DNA of 64,000 bases from Microbulbifer variabilis (GTDB lineage: Bacteria > Pseudomonadota > Gammaproteobacteria > Pseudomonadales > Cellvibrionaceae). Below the pieces are notes generated by a model. The model was not told where the DNA came from and searched no databases. It worked only from the letters and a program-made list of their open reading frames with translations. The stretch spans positions 62,001-126,000 of the forward strand of contig NZ_JAIVKI010000008.1 of NCBI RefSeq assembly GCF_020524905.1, read 5' to 3'. Below are positions 55,246 to 63,760 of this stretch, piece after piece (the first letter of the stretch is position 1; each line of letters opens with the position of its first letter). Both the position numbers and the translations under genes were made by a program.

Positions 55246-56907
55246 ATGTCACTGTCCCGGAGGCGGTTCCTACAATTTTCCGGCGCCGGCTTGGCGTCCC
55301 TGCCACTGTTGAAAGCTTACGGTGCCGGCCTGCAGCCCTTCCAGCACGGCGTGGCCAGCGGCGATCCCCTGGCTGATCGCGTTATTCTCTGGACTCGGAT
55401 CACCCCCTCCGATGACCCTGCCTTCCAGTCCATGGTGCCTTACACCTGGCAGATCGCTCTGGACCCGGAGATGACTATGGTGATCAACAGCGGCAGTGGC
55501 CTGACCGGCCCAGAGGTGGACTACACCATCAAGGTGGACGCTTCCGGCCTGCAAGCGGGGACTAGTTACTATTACCGCTTCTACTCCAACGGTATCGATT
55601 CACCCATCGGCCGCACCCGGACCCTGCCCATCGGCCATGTTGAGCGCCTGCGCTTCGCGGTGACCAGCTGCTCCAACTATCCCATGGGCTATTTCAATGT
55701 TTACCGCGAGATCGCTCTGCGCGCCGACCTCGATGTCGTGCTGCACCTGGGCGACTACATCTATGAATACGGCCCAGGCGGGTTCGGCACCGGCACCGGC
55801 CTGGGACGTGAGCCGATTCCCGCCAAGGAAATAGTGGAAATTCAGGACTACCGCCAGCGCTACGCCCAATATCGTTCAGATCCGGACCTGCAGGAAGTCC
55901 ACCGCCAGCATCCGTTTATCTGTGTTTGGGATGATCACGAGAGCGCCAACAACTCCTGGGCTGGTGGTGCGGAAAACCACGATCCACAAGACGGCGAAGG
56001 GGACTGGGAGACACGCCGCTCAATGGCCAATCAGGCCTACTTCGAGTGGATGCCAATCCGCGACAACGGCATCCTCGATCTGTTTGGAGACAGGGCCATC
56101 TACCGCAGTTTCCGCTTCGGCAACTTGATGGATTTGATGATGCTGGATACGCGGATCGCCGCCCGTGACGAGCAGGCCAATTGGTTCGACCAGAAGACCG
56201 CCGATGATCCCGATCGCAGTATCCTCGGCGCACAACAGGAACGGTGGCTGCACAATGGACTGATCCAATCCCAGTCGGATGGTGTGCGCTGGCGGGTCCT
56301 GGGCCAGCAGGTAATGATGGCGCAACTGACCCTGGCCAAAGATCTATCGATCAACATGGACCAATGGGATGGCTACACCGCTTCCCGCGAACGCCTGTTC
56401 AACCATATCAGCAACCACAATATCGACAATTTCGTTGTGCTCACTGGAGATATCCACAGCTCCTGGGCCTGGGACCTGGCCAGCAACCCCTTCAATATCC
56501 TCGAATACGGTCGCCTCACCGGTCGCGGCGCCCTGGGTGGCGAGTTTGTCACCCCAGGCGTGACCTCCAGTTTCCTGGATAAGTCCCACCTGACCGATGT
56601 AGCCGCCATCGCCATGGATGGACTGATTCCACACCTGAAGTGGGTGGATGTGACTCAGCGCGGCTACCTGCTGATGGATATATCCCACTCCCGCACCAAA
56701 GCCCATTGGTATCACGTGGATACCGTCACCAGTAAGAGTTACAACGCCAGCCTGGCGCGAATCTACAAGCAAAAAGCCGGTGCCAACCATGTGCAGCGGG
56801 CCTGGAGTGAGAGTAGTGGCCCAGAGAGTGCACCAACTCCTGCCCCCGGCTACGCCACCCTGGCGCGCAATACTATTGCCGCCCTACGCAGCCGCTACAA
56901 GGTTTAG
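55246..56907 (+). CDS. phoD: PhoD-type alkaline phosphatase/phosphodiesterase, Tat-exported
   Basis: 553 residues with a twin-arginine signal (SLSRRRFLQFSGAG) and export via Tat to the periplasm or outside. N-terminal PhoD_N beta domain (about 30-125) with QHGVASGDPLADRVILWTRI. The PhoD catalytic domain has metal motifs GDYIYEYG, WDDHESANNSWAGGAENH, and LTGDIHSSWAW. Releases phosphate from mono- and diesters, usually Ca/Fe dependent. Single gene with its own terminator. Confidence 0.93.
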   Translation: MSLSRRRFLQFSGAGLASLPLLKAYGAGLQPFQHGVASGDPLADRVILWTRITPSDDPAFQSMVPYTWQIALDPEMTMVINSGSGLTGPEVDYTIKVDASGLQAGTSYYYRFYSNGIDSPIGRTRTLPIGHVERLRFAVTSCSNYPMGYFNVYREIALRADLDVVLHLGDYIYEYGPGGFGTGTGLGREPIPAKEIVEIQDYRQRYAQYRSDPDLQEVHRQHPFICVWDDHESANNSWAGGAENHDPQDGEGDWETRRSMANQAYFEWMPIRDNGILDLFGDRAIYRSFRFGNLMDLMMLDTRIAARDEQANWFDQKTADDPDRSILGAQQERWLHNGLIQSQSDGVRWRVLGQQVMMAQLTLAKDLSINMDQWDGYTASRERLFNHISNHNIDNFVVLTGDIHSSWAWDLASNPFNILEYGRLTGRGALGGEFVTPGVTSSFLDKSHLTDVAAIAMDGLIPHLKWVDVTQRGYLLMDISHSRTKAHWYHVDTVTSKSYNASLARIYKQKAGANHVQRAWSESSGPESAPTPAPGYATLARNTIAALRSRYKV

Positions 56908-56931
56908 CCGCTGCAAGGTTTAAGAGGTATA

Positions 56932-56964
56932 AAAAAACCGCACAGCCCTCTGGGCTGCGCGGTT
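56932..56964. terminator. Terminator between phoD and fimX
   Basis: AAAAAAACCGCACAGCCC / GGGCTGCGCGGTT hairpin (one mismatch), between convergent genes. The A-run lets it act for the leftward gene; for phoD only a short T-rich tail follows. Confidence 0.75.
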
Positions 56965-56989
56965 ATTCTCCACCCTTCAAAAAGCCTGT

Positions 56990-59077
56990 TTAATCCAGGC
57001 TGAAATCGAAGTTCATCTCCTCCGCCGGAGCTTGTACATAATAGCCCTGGATATAATCGGTGCCGGTTTGCCACAGAGTGGGCAGCATGCTGGCCTGCTC
57101 GATATGGGGCACGATCACCTTGGTGTTCGCCTCGCCCAAGCGCTGTACCAAACCCGCAAGGGTATCGCTACTCTCACCCTCATCCTGCACTTCACGCACA
57201 AATGACGGATCTATCTTGGCGATATCCACCTTCACGTGCTCCAAAGCCTTGAATGGATTCAGACCGGTGCCAAAGTGGCAAACAGATACGCGGCATCCGA
57301 GTTGCTGAACCTGGGTGGTGAAGTCCCGAGCGGCGTGCAAATTGCTGGTGATATCTTCCTGACGCAACTGAAATACGACCGAACTTGGTACCAGTTTGGC
57401 AGCTTTGAAGGCCACCCCCAGCCAAGCCGGCAGGCTGTTGTCGAGTAGCGAGGCGGTGGTGAGGTGCAGCAACAGCGACACTTCTTTGCCCTCGGCCCTG
57501 GCAACGGATGCGGCTTTGATTGCAGTGAGGATCACCCAGCGATCCATTTTTGCCGATAGGCCCGCATCGCCCAGCTCCTGCAAAAAAGCCAGCGGCGCCA
57601 GCTCCTCCTTTTCATCGAGCATGCGCACCAATACTTCATACATCTGCTCACCGGTGCCCTGCAGACTCAGAATCGGCTGGTACAGGAGCTTAAGACTGCC
57701 CGCTTCCAGCGCCTGCACCACACGGGCACGGTGGTAGGTGCCAGCATCAGCACTGTTTTCAGTATCCGGCTCATAAAGGGCAAAGGCTCCGCCCTGCCCG
57801 TCTTCGCCGAGAGCCAGTTTATGTGCGGCCTGCGCCTGTTCCAGCACCTGCTGGGAACCACTGGAAGCCTCGCTCAACAGAGAAATCCCAATAGAGGCAG
57901 TCACCTGCTGAGTCTTGCCAGCGGCATCGAAAATAGTGTCAGCAATCCGCTTGAGTATGTCCTTGGCGCGCAGCTCGATACTGTCCGGTGTTGTATCCGG
58001 GCTCAGCAGGCAAAAACTGTCATCGCTGTAGCGCGCTAGGGTGTCGCCGCTGCGTTGACAACCCTGTAACAATTCGGCCATGGCCTTTTGCAGCGCGTCG
58101 GCACCTGCCACACCCACGACCTTTTGCACCTCTTCAGCAAAACGATCCACCTGAATAAACATCAAGCCGCCGGTGCGGTGCGAATCTGCCGAGGCCTTGA
58201 TAGTGGAGTCCAGCAGCTGCAAGAAGTGCTGACGATTGAACAGACCGGTAAGGGGGTCGCGGTTTTTGATATCGCTGAGCTGGGCTTCCAGCTGTTCGGT
58301 ATCACCGCGACGACTGGCAATGCGCACTTGCAGGCAACGCTCTTCCTCGTAGGTGGTGCTGAGCACTTCGGCTCGGGTGGGCAGGGGATCGCCATTCACT
58401 GTTCTGGCGGTAAACCGCCACTCCTTGGCTTCAACCTCATTGTTGTCGATGGCGCAGCGCTTGAGAAATTCCCGCGCTCCTTCCTGCTCATTTTCCGCCA
58501 GCATGTCGATCAGTGGCTGGTATTCGACATCCTCGCCACTTTCATAGCCGAAGCGCTCAGCAAAAGAATCGTTGGCATATACCAAAAGGCCGTCAGAGAC
58601 GTAAGCGATAGCGTCCTTGGAGCTGTCGAGTAGTTCTTTCGCGCGCTTGAGCGTGGCGTGATAGCGGCGGTCATGTATCCGTGCCTGGCGACGGTTTGCG
58701 AGAGCATTCATCTCACGCTGAATCACCAGCAGTAGATGCTGGTCCTCATCCACTGTTACCACATCCCGTGCACCGAGCTTCAACCCCTCCACCACGGGCT
58801 GGGAGCCACTGCGCTCACTCAGCAGGATCACCGGGATATCTTTTTGCAGTTTACTGATAGTGCGCAGGGCCACTGCCGGTGGAATCTGGGTGCTACTTTC
58901 TGAGGTAATAACCAGGTCCCAGGTTTTGTCTTGCAGCAGGCGAGTAAAAACCGCTTCATTGGCGACATGTTGGGCGCGATTCGGTCTGCCTGCATTGTGC
59001 AACATGCTCACCAGGCGCTGTGCCTCTGAGGGCATATCATGAATCAGAAGGAGTCGGATAGTGTCGTTGCTATTCAT
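56990..59077 (-). CDS. fimX: FimX-like c-di-GMP effector (receiver-PAS-GGDEF-EAL, degenerate)
   Basis: 695 residues, nearly the size of P. aeruginosa FimX (691). Order: receiver-like domain 8-130 lacking the phospho-acceptor motif, PAS 145-265, GGDEF-like domain 285-450 whose active site reads SDDSF instead of GGDEF, and EAL-like domain 455-695 whose motif is EVL (YEVLVRM), exactly as in FimX. So it should bind c-di-GMP but neither make nor, probably, hydrolyse it. FimX drives type IV pilus assembly at low c-di-GMP. The closeness to serB mirrors the Pseudomonas neighbourhood. Confidence 0.85.
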   Translation of the reverse strand: MNSNDTIRLLLIHDMPSEAQRLVSMLHNAGRPNRAQHVANEAVFTRLLQDKTWDLVITSESSTQIPPAVALRTISKLQKDIPVILLSERSGSQPVVEGLKLGARDVVTVDEDQHLLLVIQREMNALANRRQARIHDRRYHATLKRAKELLDSSKDAIAYVSDGLLVYANDSFAERFGYESGEDVEYQPLIDMLAENEQEGAREFLKRCAIDNNEVEAKEWRFTARTVNGDPLPTRAEVLSTTYEEERCLQVRIASRRGDTEQLEAQLSDIKNRDPLTGLFNRQHFLQLLDSTIKASADSHRTGGLMFIQVDRFAEEVQKVVGVAGADALQKAMAELLQGCQRSGDTLARYSDDSFCLLSPDTTPDSIELRAKDILKRIADTIFDAAGKTQQVTASIGISLLSEASSGSQQVLEQAQAAHKLALGEDGQGGAFALYEPDTENSADAGTYHRARVVQALEAGSLKLLYQPILSLQGTGEQMYEVLVRMLDEKEELAPLAFLQELGDAGLSAKMDRWVILTAIKAASVARAEGKEVSLLLHLTTASLLDNSLPAWLGVAFKAAKLVPSSVVFQLRQEDITSNLHAARDFTTQVQQLGCRVSVCHFGTGLNPFKALEHVKVDIAKIDPSFVREVQDEGESSDTLAGLVQRLGEANTKVIVPHIEQASMLPTLWQTGTDYIQGYYVQAPAEEMNFDFSLD

Positions 59078-59829
59078 TATTTGCTCTATTTATTCAGGGC
59101 AGCGCACCGCAACCCCATGCGGTAAGTTTAGGGGGCCCCCATGGTGGCATACAAGAGCACTTCAGGATGGTACCCGTGATCAAAGTCACACTAAGCCCTC
59201 CGCCGCAAAGTCAGTGCAGAAATTACTCTTTGCTAATGAGTATTCACTAATCAGTTCTGAGGAACCCTGCACAATAAAAGCGAAGGGAACTCGGAAATAC
59301 AAATATGGTGGCCACTAATATGGCGGCCAGTCTATAGATAGATGAGTCCGCATATTTAGCCTAAATCAATTTAGCGTAATTCCGCCCTTACTGTTGCTCA
59401 TTGGTACCTTGCAATAATTTCAGCATCAGAGCGTTAACTATTCGATAGCCTGGTAATTGGTCTTTCGTTATTGCAACGACGTTAAAGCATTAAAAACGAA
59501 CCTCTCATCATACAAGTCCCAGGAAAGGGAATGTGCCATCACATAACTCACCGCCTGCTAAAAATAAGTCCAATTGTCAGCAGACCAATAAAAAATGAGT
59601 TAACAGAGGCGTCAGGTAAACGCACCTAACATTTCTGCTAGGTGACGCTGATATCCCCCCCACCTACTCTAGCTGCCCACACCGATGGCCACTGGCCAGA
59701 TGCAGGGAAGCATTCGGAAGGGTTAGTTTCGCAGTCACCTCTCCCGTCGATAGGTCCTTTTTTATAGACCGAATCCAATTTCCCTCCAGCAGCGGTGCAA
59801 AGATTTTCAACCCTCAACAGGAAACCAAC
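59078..59829. other. Long intergenic region before the right-end operon
   Basis: About 750 bp between divergent fimX and the dehydroquinate-synthase-like gene. No gene supported. AT-richer than its flanks, so a likely boundary and promoter region of the biosynthetic operon. Confidence 0.5.
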
Positions 59830-61143
59830 ATGGAACAAGTTGAGAGCAAACATCCTGCTCCCCAAAAAAAATTAAACAAAGGCGCCGCCGCCAAAAACAC
59901 CCAGAATAAACGCGAGCCAACAACGCCGCTGGAACCGGCGCAACCGGCCAACACCGCGCTTTTCCCTGTAACCACTGAAGTACGTGAGATGCGTGAACAC
60001 GTCCTTTGGTACGACTCCAAAGTACTCGCCACGCTGGATGAGGAAAACCACAAGGCCATCGTCCAACGCCTCGGCCAGGGCCGCTACAACGGTATCGTTC
60101 TCTACGCCGATAATTTCGAAACCTTGAATGAAGCCGTTTCACCAAGACTGCTGCGGGTTCTTCATTTGGAGAATATGAGCGAGTGGGAAAAATTCGGAAA
60201 ACGCTTCGAAGAAACCCTCACTAAAAACAAAACTGCCGTAGTGTCCAGCTACGACGCGCAAGTTCTGGCCAGCGCCTCAGAAGCGGGCTTTCGCACCAGT
60301 CTGCGTATTCATGTGGACAATGCTGCGAGCCTGCACGCCTCCTTCCACCAGGGTATGCATTACGACCACCTGATGGTTTCCTTTAAAGACCCAACCAATA
60401 TTCCTTTGGAACTGGTTATCGCGGAGTTGCACAAAACCAACACGGTTTTATTAAAAGAAGTGCACCAAGACGTAGACGATGCGGTAATCGCTCTGGGTGT
60501 ATTGGAACTTGGTAGTGACGGCGTACTCGCTTCTTTCACCACCATGGAGCAATTCGATCGCTTCGCCAGCAAAATGGATGCTCAAACTTCTCCGAAGATT
60601 GATATCGAAGTGGGTGTAATCGACCGCATTACTCACCTGGGCCTGGGTTATCGAGCCTGTATTGATACAACCCATATGTTCAACCCAGATGAGGGCATCC
60701 TGGTGGGCTCCACCTCGACTGGTGGCATCCTCTGCTGCCCCGAAGTATTCCACCTGCCCTACATGGAGTTGCGCCCCTTCCGCATTAACGCGGCCTCTGT
60801 ACACAGCTATGTATTCCAGAGCAATGATCGCACTAGCTACATCAGCGAGCTGCGCGCGGGCAGCCAGCTCACTACCGTCAACTCCCGCGGCGAGACCCGC
60901 CAGGTCTATGTGGGGCGCACCAAGACGGAAATCCGTCCGCTGCTTCTGATTGAGGCCACATTCCCGCAGAACCGCAAGGTGAACATCATCATGCAGGACG
61001 ACTGGCATGTGCGCGTGTTCTCCGATGAGGCAAAACCGCTCAACGTTACCGAACTGAAACCCGGCGATCGCGTCCTCGGCTTTGGCACAGAGCCGGGCCG
61101 TCACGTTGGCGTCAAGGTCGATGAACACATCATCGAACTCTGA
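59830..61143 (+). CDS. 3-Dehydroquinate synthase II family enzyme
   Basis: 437 residues (AGGAAA 6 bp upstream of the ATG). The C-terminal 170 residues are unmistakable DHQS II: GILVGSTSTGGILCCPE, PYMELRPFRINAASVHSYV, YISELRAGSQLTTV, VYVGRTKTEIRPLLLIEA, and the end GRHVGVKVDEHIIEL. In archaea this family makes 3-dehydroquinate by NAD-dependent deamination and cyclisation. In actinomycetes GriH-type members form 3-amino-4-hydroxybenzoate. An N-terminal extension of about 45 Lys/Ala/Pro-rich residues is unusual. First gene of the right-end operon; no partner aldolase (GriI/AroA-prime) in view. Confidence 0.9.
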   Translation: MEQVESKHPAPQKKLNKGAAAKNTQNKREPTTPLEPAQPANTALFPVTTEVREMREHVLWYDSKVLATLDEENHKAIVQRLGQGRYNGIVLYADNFETLNEAVSPRLLRVLHLENMSEWEKFGKRFEETLTKNKTAVVSSYDAQVLASASEAGFRTSLRIHVDNAASLHASFHQGMHYDHLMVSFKDPTNIPLELVIAELHKTNTVLLKEVHQDVDDAVIALGVLELGSDGVLASFTTMEQFDRFASKMDAQTSPKIDIEVGVIDRITHLGLGYRACIDTTHMFNPDEGILVGSTSTGGILCCPEVFHLPYMELRPFRINAASVHSYVFQSNDRTSYISELRAGSQLTTVNSRGETRQVYVGRTKTEIRPLLLIEATFPQNRKVNIIMQDDWHVRVFSDEAKPLNVTELKPGDRVLGFGTEPGRHVGVKVDEHIIEL

Positions 61144-61217
61144 TTCCCTCCCGGAGGCGCACAGATTTTGCTGGGCGCCTCCCCCCAACCATCCACCGGA
61201 TTCAAAGGAGTGTGAAA

Positions 61218-62333
61218 GTGCATCAGGTACTTATTACCGGAGCAACTGGCTTTGTCGGCAGCGCACTGGCCGCAAATCTTCTGGCCCGCGGCGTAAAGGT
61301 TATCGCCCTGTCGCGCAACGACCCAGACAGTGTACGCACAATTAATGCCGTACTCACTGCAGCACATGGCTGCCAATTGGATGTGAGTGGCGCAGCGGAG
61401 AGTCACTTGCAAGTTATCGATACCGATTTCAGCAAGTTGGAGAGCACCCTCTCCAATATCGACCTGAGCGGTGTGACTGAGGTCTGGCATGTAGCGGCGG
61501 AAATGAGCTACTCCCCGCACAAATTGGAAACGGCGATCAACACCAATGTGGGTAATACCGCGCGACTCTACGAAATCGTTCAACAACAGGCGCCCGACTG
61601 CCGCCGCTTCTACTACGTATCCACCGCTTATGTTGCGGGCATGGCCGGAGGCGAAGTCAGAGAGGAACTACACCCATTCAGCCACATGGTGAATACCTAT
61701 CAAACCACCAAGTGGTGCGCCGAGCAGTCCCTGCACCTGCTCTCACTGCGCAACAAACTGCCCATCACCATTTTCCGCCCCAGCGTTGTTGTCGGTCACC
61801 GCTACACCCATTGGGTCCACCGGAACGGCTTTGGTTTCTACATGTTCCAGGATGCCATGTTGGCCGTGGCCAGCGCGGGCAAATGCGATCTCGCCGTGGA
61901 TCTGTTACCCGAGCCGCGTCTCGACCTGGTCAGTGTCGACCAGCTGTGTGCGGATGCTTGCTCGCTGACTCTCCGCAACAAAGATGCTGGGGAGTTCGAG
62001 GTTTTCCACTGCTCGGGCGGCGTTCAAATTCCGGCAGAAAAGCTAGTGGGAATCTGGGCTAGCGTGGCCGGAATCAAAGCCCACCTGGGCACACCAACCA
62101 CATCCATCGAACAAAAATTTGATCATGCCGTGCGCCTGAACCAGCGCTTCGTGCGCACCGAGTGGCATTTTGACCGCTCCCGACTGGATGCCGCCACCGG
62201 TCGCAAGCAACCGGTACAGCCCCTTTCGGAAGAGGAAGTCAGGGCACTGTGTGCTTGGTATGTAGATAAACCCAACAGCACCAGTACTGGCACACGTAAA
62301 GTCCGCGAAGCAGAAGTCGCAGAAGCCAGCTGA
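61218..62333 (+). CDS. Thioester-reductase-like SDR (NAD_binding_4 / male-sterility domain)
   Basis: About 371 residues. The GTG at 61218 is preferred because AAGGAG sits 7 bp upstream; the GTG at 61212 is only 1 bp from it. Extended SDR: cofactor loop ITGATGFVGSALA at 6-18, VWHVAAEMSYSPHKLE, and catalytic YQTTK with YVSTAYVAG upstream. FRPSVVVGHRYTHWVHRNGFGFYMF in the second half is the hallmark of NAD_binding_4 reductases, which reduce carrier- or CoA-bound acyl groups to aldehyde or alcohol. Stand-alone here. Spacing to the flanking genes is short, indicating an operon. Confidence 0.85.
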   Translation: MHQVLITGATGFVGSALAANLLARGVKVIALSRNDPDSVRTINAVLTAAHGCQLDVSGAAESHLQVIDTDFSKLESTLSNIDLSGVTEVWHVAAEMSYSPHKLETAINTNVGNTARLYEIVQQQAPDCRRFYYVSTAYVAGMAGGEVREELHPFSHMVNTYQTTKWCAEQSLHLLSLRNKLPITIFRPSVVVGHRYTHWVHRNGFGFYMFQDAMLAVASAGKCDLAVDLLPEPRLDLVSVDQLCADACSLTLRNKDAGEFEVFHCSGGVQIPAEKLVGIWASVAGIKAHLGTPTTSIEQKFDHAVRLNQRFVRTEWHFDRSRLDAATGRKQPVQPLSEEEVRALCAWYVDKPNSTSTGTRKVREAEVAEAS

Positions 62334-62343
62334 GGGCGTCACA

Positions 62344-63753
62344 GTGAACAGTATCACCGCAACAACAGCCGCCGATCTCACCGTTACCGACACTCAGCCC
62401 ATCGATGCTATGGCTGAGTTCTTTGTACATCTCGGCGAGCTGGCCAACGTCAATACCAACCAAATCCTGATCGTCAGTGGGCAGCTGCTGCCTGAAGTTA
62501 TGGAGCAAAGTGTGCAGCGCGCGGTACGACAAATACCGTTGCTGCGCACGCGTCCTAAAGGGACCCACCTGCGGGGAGTGGACACCACAAAAAATCAGTG
62601 GGTTCACTACCGCGAATACTCCGGTCCCTGCGACTTCAACGACCTGGATTTCCGCCGGCTGCTGATGGATTTCAGTTCGGCACACCGGCTGCAGTGGCGG
62701 GATCGCCCGCCGTTGCAAGTGTTGTTAGTCAACGGAGGCAATGGTCACAACTCCTGCGTGTATCTGAGCAGCCATCACGGCGTTGCCGATGCGCGTAGCG
62801 ACTGTCTTTTACTGCGGGCGATTATTGATCACTACGCTTTCCTCAGCGGGGTAGCCGGTGCGATTGAACCCAGTCAATCACTGCCCTTTGCCCCTCTCCC
62901 TAAAATTCGCCCCGATTGGTTTCGCCCCCTAGAGCGCGGTCGCCGTTGGCTGCGCGCACTTGCCAGTATTAGTGTCGATCTGCTGCGCAGCGACAAGAGC
63001 CTGCCGGTGAAATTAAAAGGGCAGCGCTGGGAGACCGAAACCAGCGACAGCGCTATTGGCCAGCTCGACTTCTTCCAGAGCCTGATACCAAAGGGTTTGG
63101 AGGCGCGACTCGCCAGCACAGCCAAAAGCAACGGGGTCACAATCAACACGCTGCTTTCCACCGCACTCGCCCAGCTGGTGGAAAAAACCGGTAATTACCG
63201 CTCTGGTACTCTGCGCATCACTTGCGCAGTGAGCCTGCGGCGACTGATCGACAAACGCTACGACCACAGTTTTCGCAACTATCTGATTCCCAGCCCTATC
63301 AGACTGCGCGCGGGACAGACTACCAGGGCACTGGTCAGCAGCATGCACAACGCCATGGCGCGGGCGAGAAGCGACCAGCAGGTGAGTACCGAACTCGCAC
63401 GTCTCGAAACCCTGATGTTGATACTGAGATTGCGCCCTTTGCACGGTTTGGCGCGCCGCCTGCTCAACCAGTGCCTCGGTACTAACGCCTGCTATTCCAA
63501 TCCCGGCCGTATTGAGGAGGACTTCTCTTCCTTCGGCTCTGAAAAGCATAAAACCCAGAGCTATGTGGGATTTGGCTGCCTGGTGCCCCCTTACGATTTC
63601 ATTCTCTACACCCCCACGGTAAACGGCCGCATGCAATTGGATTTGGTGTATCGCCGCTCCGCATTCAGAGATATCCACGAGGAATTTGCAGCGCCTTTCC
63701 TAGACACACTGCGGTCGCTTTTGGACGAACTTTCCACGCCGCCCCGGAGTTGA
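62344..63753 (+). CDS. Stand-alone condensation-like acyltransferase (HHxxxD)
   Basis: 469 residues from a GTG at 62344. It has the CoA-dependent acyltransferase/condensation fold signature at 144-149 (HHGVAD, i.e. HHxxxD with both His). The N-terminal part resembles PapA/WS-DGAT and NRPS condensation domains (LRTRPKGTHLRG; LQVLLVNGG). The second half has the ITCAVSLRRLIDKRYDHSFRNY channel-like segment. The NPGRIEEDF and YDFILYTPTVNGRMQLDLVY strands near the end also resemble such acyltransferases. It probably joins an acyl donor to an amine or hydroxyl in the product of this operon. 10 bp after the reductase gene. Confidence 0.8.
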   Translation: MNSITATTAADLTVTDTQPIDAMAEFFVHLGELANVNTNQILIVSGQLLPEVMEQSVQRAVRQIPLLRTRPKGTHLRGVDTTKNQWVHYREYSGPCDFNDLDFRRLLMDFSSAHRLQWRDRPPLQVLLVNGGNGHNSCVYLSSHHGVADARSDCLLLRAIIDHYAFLSGVAGAIEPSQSLPFAPLPKIRPDWFRPLERGRRWLRALASISVDLLRSDKSLPVKLKGQRWETETSDSAIGQLDFFQSLIPKGLEARLASTAKSNGVTINTLLSTALAQLVEKTGNYRSGTLRITCAVSLRRLIDKRYDHSFRNYLIPSPIRLRAGQTTRALVSSMHNAMARARSDQQVSTELARLETLMLILRLRPLHGLARRLLNQCLGTNACYSNPGRIEEDFSSFGSEKHKTQSYVGFGCLVPPYDFILYTPTVNGRMQLDLVYRRSAFRDIHEEFAAPFLDTLRSLLDELSTPPRS

Positions 63754-63760
63754 TGCCACC

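Noticed and set aside
59638-59865. 75-residue minus-strand frame before the dehydroquinate synthase gene
   Set aside because: Overlaps the start of the real gene, no ribosome site, and no signal or domain features.
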